Shown here: piece after piece, positions 7,821 to 10,578 of the stretch
How the letters are laid out: each line of letters opens with the position of its first letter
Numbering within the stretch: the first letter of the stretch is position 1
NCBI GenBank assembly: GCA_029940235.1
Contig: JAOZRI010000056.1
Location: forward strand, 1 to 10,578
DNA: 10,578 bases
DNA from: Desulfobacula sp.
Lineage (GTDB): Bacteria > Desulfobacterota > Desulfobacteria > Desulfobacterales > Desulfobacteraceae
Direction of reading: 5' to 3'
Notes under the pieces: generated by a model
What the model saw: only the letters and a program-made list of their open reading frames with translations
What the model was told of the DNA's origin: nothing
Database searches by the model: none
Position numbers and translations under genes: made by a program

Positions 7821-7826
7821 CTCCTT
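7821..7826 (-). promoter_or_regulatory. Ribosome binding site deciding the hmcF start
   Basis: AAGGAG, 7 nt before the ATG at 7813. It overlaps the extra codons of the longer TTG-started frame and therefore argues for the shorter protein. Confidence 0.75.
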
Positions 7827-7856
7827 ATCAATCATATTTTTTCTTGACAGGGCTTT

Positions 7857-8525
7857 TTACCAATCCCTTGCATGTCTTACTTTCCCAAACTCAGATCCAA
7901 TATAAGCTCTTGTAAATACGGCATATAACATATGGCTGAGCTTTGTAAACGGTATTGCAACAAGCATGATTTCACCTGAAAGGATATGAAGTATCACCCA
8001 GAAATGATAGCTGCCAACATTATGGTAAGCAAGAAAGCCTGTTATAAAAGGTGCTGCAGTTATGAGCAAAACACCAAAATCCGATGCATCCGTTAAAAAT
8101 TTTACTTCTCTTAAAACAAGTCTTCTAATTAAAAAAATAATACTGCATATAATAACAAGTAGAGTTACAGTATCTGTAAAACTTTCCGGCAGGCTTGGCC
8201 AGGAAAATCCCCATGCGTTATGAAACATGACAACATGGGCACTTACGAAAAAAGGCATTATAACAAGACCTGCATGGAAAATAAAAGTTGTAATGGTCAT
8301 TAAAGGACGTTTACGCCAGTTTACTGTGGCAAAAGGAATAATCCAGTGCATTATTGATCTTAAACTGTATTTAAGGCTCATATAAGTATATATATATCTC
8401 TCTTTTTTATTAACAAGTACAATCAAATTTCGGATTCTGTAAATACTTCCACCTATAAAAATAATAAAGGCAAGCCATACAAGAGGACCGCTTACAAAAT
8501 TATAAATGCCGTTAAAATTATTCAT
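7857..8525 (-). CDS. hmcE: HmcE/TmcC-type membrane cytochrome b subunit
   Basis: Integral membrane protein of 222 residues with about five to six hydrophobic helices (around 11-30, 76-103, 116-136, 149-168, 172-204), of the NarI/DsrM-like cytochrome b class. It would carry electrons across the membrane from the periplasmic subunits to HmcF. Histidines placed in or next to helices could bind haem b: H84 (FIFHAG), H97 and H102 (SAHVVMFH), H168, H180 (VILHIL) and H198 (KLSHML); which of them are ligands cannot be decided here. The length is close to that of HmcE and TmcC of Desulfovibrio (about 220-226, from memory). The start has an AGGGGA upstream. It lies 25 nt after the propeller gene and 43 nt before the hmcF start. 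The pairing cytochrome b + HdrD-like protein is the core shared by Hmc, Tmc and Dsr complexes. Confidence 0.87.
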   Translation of the reverse strand: MNNFNGIYNFVSGPLVWLAFIIFIGGSIYRIRNLIVLVNKKERYIYTYMSLKYSLRSIMHWIIPFATVNWRKRPLMTITTFIFHAGLVIMPFFVSAHVVMFHNAWGFSWPSLPESFTDTVTLLVIICSIIFLIRRLVLREVKFLTDASDFGVLLITAAPFITGFLAYHNVGSYHFWVILHILSGEIMLVAIPFTKLSHMLYAVFTRAYIGSEFGKVRHARDW

Positions 8526-8550
8526 TTTTATTTATTCCCCTTTTTATCTT

Positions 8551-9816
8551 TCAAAATTCATTCACAGGAATTATTCTTCTATAATATTTACCATCTTCCA
8601 CACTGCGACAAAGTATTTTACTGCCATCAGGACTGAAAACAGGCTCCCACACTTCGTCGCACATTTTATTCCAAAGTCTGCCGTCCACCGCAATTGTTCT
8701 TTTGCCGTTCTTATCAATTTTTGCAGCAACTTTATTTCCGTCCGGGCTGAAAACAGGTTTCCAGACCATATCGCACTTCATGTCCCAGGCATTTCCATTA
8801 TCGCAAATCGTATATTGTTCTTTGTCAGTTCCAATACAGGCAACCCTGCTGCCATCTGGACTGAATACAGCATCTGTTACCATATCACCAAATGTGATAT
8901 TCCAGGGTTTTCCATCAACAGCTATTGTCCATTTCCCATAGGATGAAGCAACAATGGCAGCAATTTTTTCACTCTCTTTACTTACCATCTGTTGCCAGAC
9001 CTGGGTAAAGCGGCTGTCCCATAAAATATTATCATCACAGGCCAGGGTCCAGCCATCTTTCAGTTTAACCGGAGCTATTACAGCATTTGTATTGGGATGA
9101 AATATCGGCTGCCACACACAACCGTAGACAGTGTTCCATGGTTTACCATCCACAACTATGGTATAGTCATATAAATTGTGCCTCACTTCTGCTGCAAGAC
9201 TTGAACCATCTGCATTAAATGCCATATTCCAGACATTTACAAAATTTTTATCCCAGGGTACACCATTTACAGCAGCGGTAAAAGCTCCTTCCTGAAATTT
9301 AAAAACTTCTGCCTGACCAAGGGGAATTGTCTGGACCGATGAGGCTGATTTTTTCCCATCTGCACTTAAAATCATGCAGGTCATAAAGGTGTATGAATCT
9401 TCCCATGGCACATCATTTACCGCCATGCAGTATTCCGTATCTGTCTGACTTGCCACAGCAATTGCTTTCCCATCATTACTGAATTTTAAATCCCAGATAA
9501 AATCAAAAATAGTTTCCCAGGGTTTTCCATCCACAACCGGTTTCCATTCATCATCTGCGGCAGAAAGTACTATAAGTCTGCCATCGGGAGAATATCTTAA
9601 TGAATAGGCTTTTTCAAAGGGTTCTTCTATTTCCCAGGCCTTACCATTTTCACACACATTAAATTCTGCTTCATCTGTATTTACAATGGCTGCTATTTTC
9701 TCGCCGTCAGGACTGACATAGGGTTCTTCAACCCAGTTATACGAGTCTTTCCACTCGTTTAGATCGGAAACCAGTTTTTCTTTTGTTTCCCAGTCCCAGT
9801 TTGCTGTATCTGTCAT
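8551..9816 (-). CDS. tmcD: TmcD-like tryptophan-rich beta-propeller protein
   Basis: A 421-residue protein without signal peptide or membrane helix, so probably cytoplasmic. It is built of about ten 38-40-residue repeats, each with a (F/Y)SPDG-type turn, a short strand such as KIAAIV, a second strand such as TIAVDGKPW, and a closing (V/I)W-P. The SPDG-like turns begin near residues 34, 75, 112, 150, 200, 239, 278, 318, 356 and 394. It has 22 Trp (5%). The N-terminal EWKDSYNWVEEPY looks like the end of a repeat and the C-terminus like the beginning of one, the usual ring closure of propellers. This resembles TmcD, the Trp-rich soluble subunit of the Tmc complex; its function is unknown and it may be structural or bind the HdrD-like subunit. 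A strong AAGGAG precedes the ATG. The gene sits between hmcD and hmcE, an unusual place. A generic WD40/TolB-like propeller is the alternative. Confidence 0.82.
   Translation of the reverse strand: MTDTANWDWETKEKLVSDLNEWKDSYNWVEEPYVSPDGEKIAAIVNTDEAEFNVCENGKAWEIEEPFEKAYSLRYSPDGRLIVLSAADDEWKPVVDGKPWETIFDFIWDLKFSNDGKAIAVASQTDTEYCMAVNDVPWEDSYTFMTCMILSADGKKSASSVQTIPLGQAEVFKFQEGAFTAAVNGVPWDKNFVNVWNMAFNADGSSLAAEVRHNLYDYTIVVDGKPWNTVYGCVWQPIFHPNTNAVIAPVKLKDGWTLACDDNILWDSRFTQVWQQMVSKESEKIAAIVASSYGKWTIAVDGKPWNITFGDMVTDAVFSPDGSRVACIGTDKEQYTICDNGNAWDMKCDMVWKPVFSPDGNKVAAKIDKNGKRTIAVDGRLWNKMCDEVWEPVFSPDGSKILCRSVEDGKYYRRIIPVNEF
8561..9718 (-). repeat. Tandem protein-level repeats in the tmcD-like gene
   Basis: Ten degenerate units of about 115-120 bp (one of about 150 bp). 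DNA similarity is still visible between units, for example CCAGGGTTTTCCATC near 8902 and 9518 and the related GACTGAAAACAGG near 8630 and GGCTGAAAACAGG near 8746 (plus strand). These are coding repeats, not a CRISPR or satellite. Confidence 0.7.
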
Positions 9817-9892
9817 ACTATCTCCTTTGAGTATTCAAAAATTTCTTTACGAGATATTTTGTATTTTATTATCATGCAATGCATATTTAAAA

Positions 9893-10024
9893 TCAATCCT
9901 CTTCGGTTCCTGTCAAAAAAAGCCAGAAACCAACCACACATATCAGAGAAATTCCCATAATAATGTATGTTATGGATTCAGTATGCAGCATATAATCTTG
10001 AAGTGTATAAATCATATCTTCCAT
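9893..10024 (-). CDS. hmcD: HmcD-like small single-helix membrane protein
   Basis: A 43-residue frame that is easy to miss. It has an N-terminal amphipathic part (MEDMIYTLQDYMLHTES), one transmembrane helix (about 18-37, rich in I, L, V, F, with FWLFL) and an acidic tail (TEED). Size, single helix, acidic end and place directly after hmcC agree with HmcD, a tiny membrane subunit of about 47 residues in Desulfovibrio (recalled length). Its role is probably to stabilise the membrane part. A GGGA lies 9 nt before the ATG. The start is 14 nt after the hmcC stop, and 76 nt without another gene separate its stop from the propeller gene. Assignment rests on position and general features as much as on sequence likeness. 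Confidence 0.8.
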   Translation of the reverse strand: MEDMIYTLQDYMLHTESITYIIMGISLICVVGFWLFLTGTEED

Positions 10025-10038
10025 TTGTATATCCCTTT

Positions 10039-10578
10039 TCAGTGATGTTTTTCTTTAAAATCAGGGTGTTCATAAAAAACCGGCATTCTTGTAACAATAA
10101 ATCTGAAAACAAGCATCAGGCATGTTACCATGAATATGGAAAGCATGACTTCCATCCAGGATGGAATATATCTTTCACACAGAGGTTTTTGCCAGTTAAA
10201 GGCTATTATACTTACATTGAGCCTGTTTAAAACAATACCTATTACAGATAAAGCTGCAGTAAATTTTATCAGCCCCAGGTTTTGATCCCTCGACCCTATG
10301 GTAAAAAGAAAACAGGGCAGTGCAACAAACCCGAGAACTTCCACAAGAAACCAGATTCCGTATGGAGTACCGAGAAGATGCCAGTGGTTGCCGGCAGCAA
10401 CTCCAACAAGTTTTACTACAAAATATCCAAATAAAACCATGGCAGCAGCTTTTGCATACCCAAAAACAAGGGGTTCATGCTCTGCAAGATAGGTTTTATC
10501 CATTTTTGAATGAAATGCCTTGTGGGATAAAGAGCCTTCAAATATCACCATGGAAAGTCCGGCAACTATACTTGAAAC
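10039..10578 (-). CDS. hmcC: HmcC, NrfD-like integral membrane subunit (C-terminal part)
   Basis: The last 179 codons of a membrane protein that continues past the right edge; the frame stays open upstream of the ATG at 10551 (VSSIVAGLS...), so that ATG is internal. About five transmembrane segments are visible, including an AxxMVLFGYFVVKLVG helix, YGIWFLVEVLGFVALP, a helix ending in VLNRLNVSIIAF, and the final one after ERYIPSWMEVMLSIF. The NRLNVSI and YIPSWMEV pair is typical of NrfD/HmcC/PsrC-family subunits, which are quinone-interacting or proton-pathway membrane proteins in CISM-type complexes. A His- and Lys-rich tail (EKHH) ends the protein. Full-length HmcC is about 390 residues, so roughly half is missing. 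The following hmcD is 14 nt away. The family call is firm; choosing HmcC over related NrfD subunits rests on the neighbours. Confidence 0.86.
   Translation of the reverse strand, partial: VSSIVAGLSMVIFEGSLSHKAFHSKMDKTYLAEHEPLVFGYAKAAAMVLFGYFVVKLVGVAAGNHWHLLGTPYGIWFLVEVLGFVALPCFLFTIGSRDQNLGLIKFTAALSVIGIVLNRLNVSIIAFNWQKPLCERYIPSWMEVMLSIFMVTCLMLVFRFIVTRMPVFYEHPDFKEKHH

Noticed and set aside
8506..8946. 146-codon plus-strand frame opposite the propeller gene
   Set aside because: Its apparent repeats mirror the coding repeats of the minus-strand gene, and it has no ribosome site.
8561..9718. Regularly spaced similar DNA segments, CRISPR-like at first sight
   Set aside because: Units are degenerate, have no constant repeat/spacer boundary, and lie in frame in a protein with SPDG turns.
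10298..10492. 64-codon plus-strand frame at the right end
   Set aside because: It is antisense to the open hmcC frame, which has clear membrane segments and family motifs.
10549..10551. ATG as the start of the rightmost gene
   Set aside because: The frame stays open to the window edge, and known HmcC proteins are about twice as long; the ATG is internal.

Overview
The window looks like chromosomal DNA from an AT-rich sulfate-reducing bacterium, most likely a Desulfobacteraceae-type member of the Desulfobacterota. The main reason is the right-hand part. It carries the 3' end of an operon for an Hmc/Tmc-type transmembrane redox complex, which links periplasmic cytochrome c to cytoplasmic iron-sulfur chemistry and is typical of these organisms. 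The taxonomic call is inference from gene content. No rRNA, tRNA, mobile element or CRISPR array was seen.

Left (1-1483, minus strand): a PHP-domain phosphoesterase is followed by a DUF3786 protein that runs off the left edge. The DUF3786 frame has no ATG, GTG or TTG at its expected beginning, so it may start at ATT or ATA. A good promoter candidate lies just upstream of the PHP gene, with a perfect 14-bp palindrome in its spacer.

Centre (1704-6261): a divergent GTP-type phosphoenolpyruvate carboxykinase on the plus strand meets, tail to tail with 7 nt between stop codons, a minus-strand hybrid sensor histidine kinase (TM - dCache_3-like sensor - TM - PAS - HisKA - HATPase - receiver). The carboxykinase keeps the catalytic motifs but lacks two of the three aromatic residues that hold guanine in well-studied relatives.

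Right (6403-10578, minus strand): in transcription order hmcC (partial), hmcD (43 aa), a Trp-rich beta-propeller resembling TmcD, hmcE and hmcF, ended by a strong hairpin terminator at 6403-6440. HmcC, HmcD and HmcE would be membrane subunits (NrfD-like, single-helix and cytochrome b-like). HmcF is the cytoplasmic HdrD/DsrK-like iron-sulfur subunit, and the propeller protein is probably also cytoplasmic. The cytochrome and periplasmic ferredoxin subunits (hmcA, hmcB) would lie beyond the right edge. The most notable points are the tmcD-like gene sitting inside an Hmc-type operon, and its ten regularly spaced tryptophans, which suggest a ten-bladed propeller.
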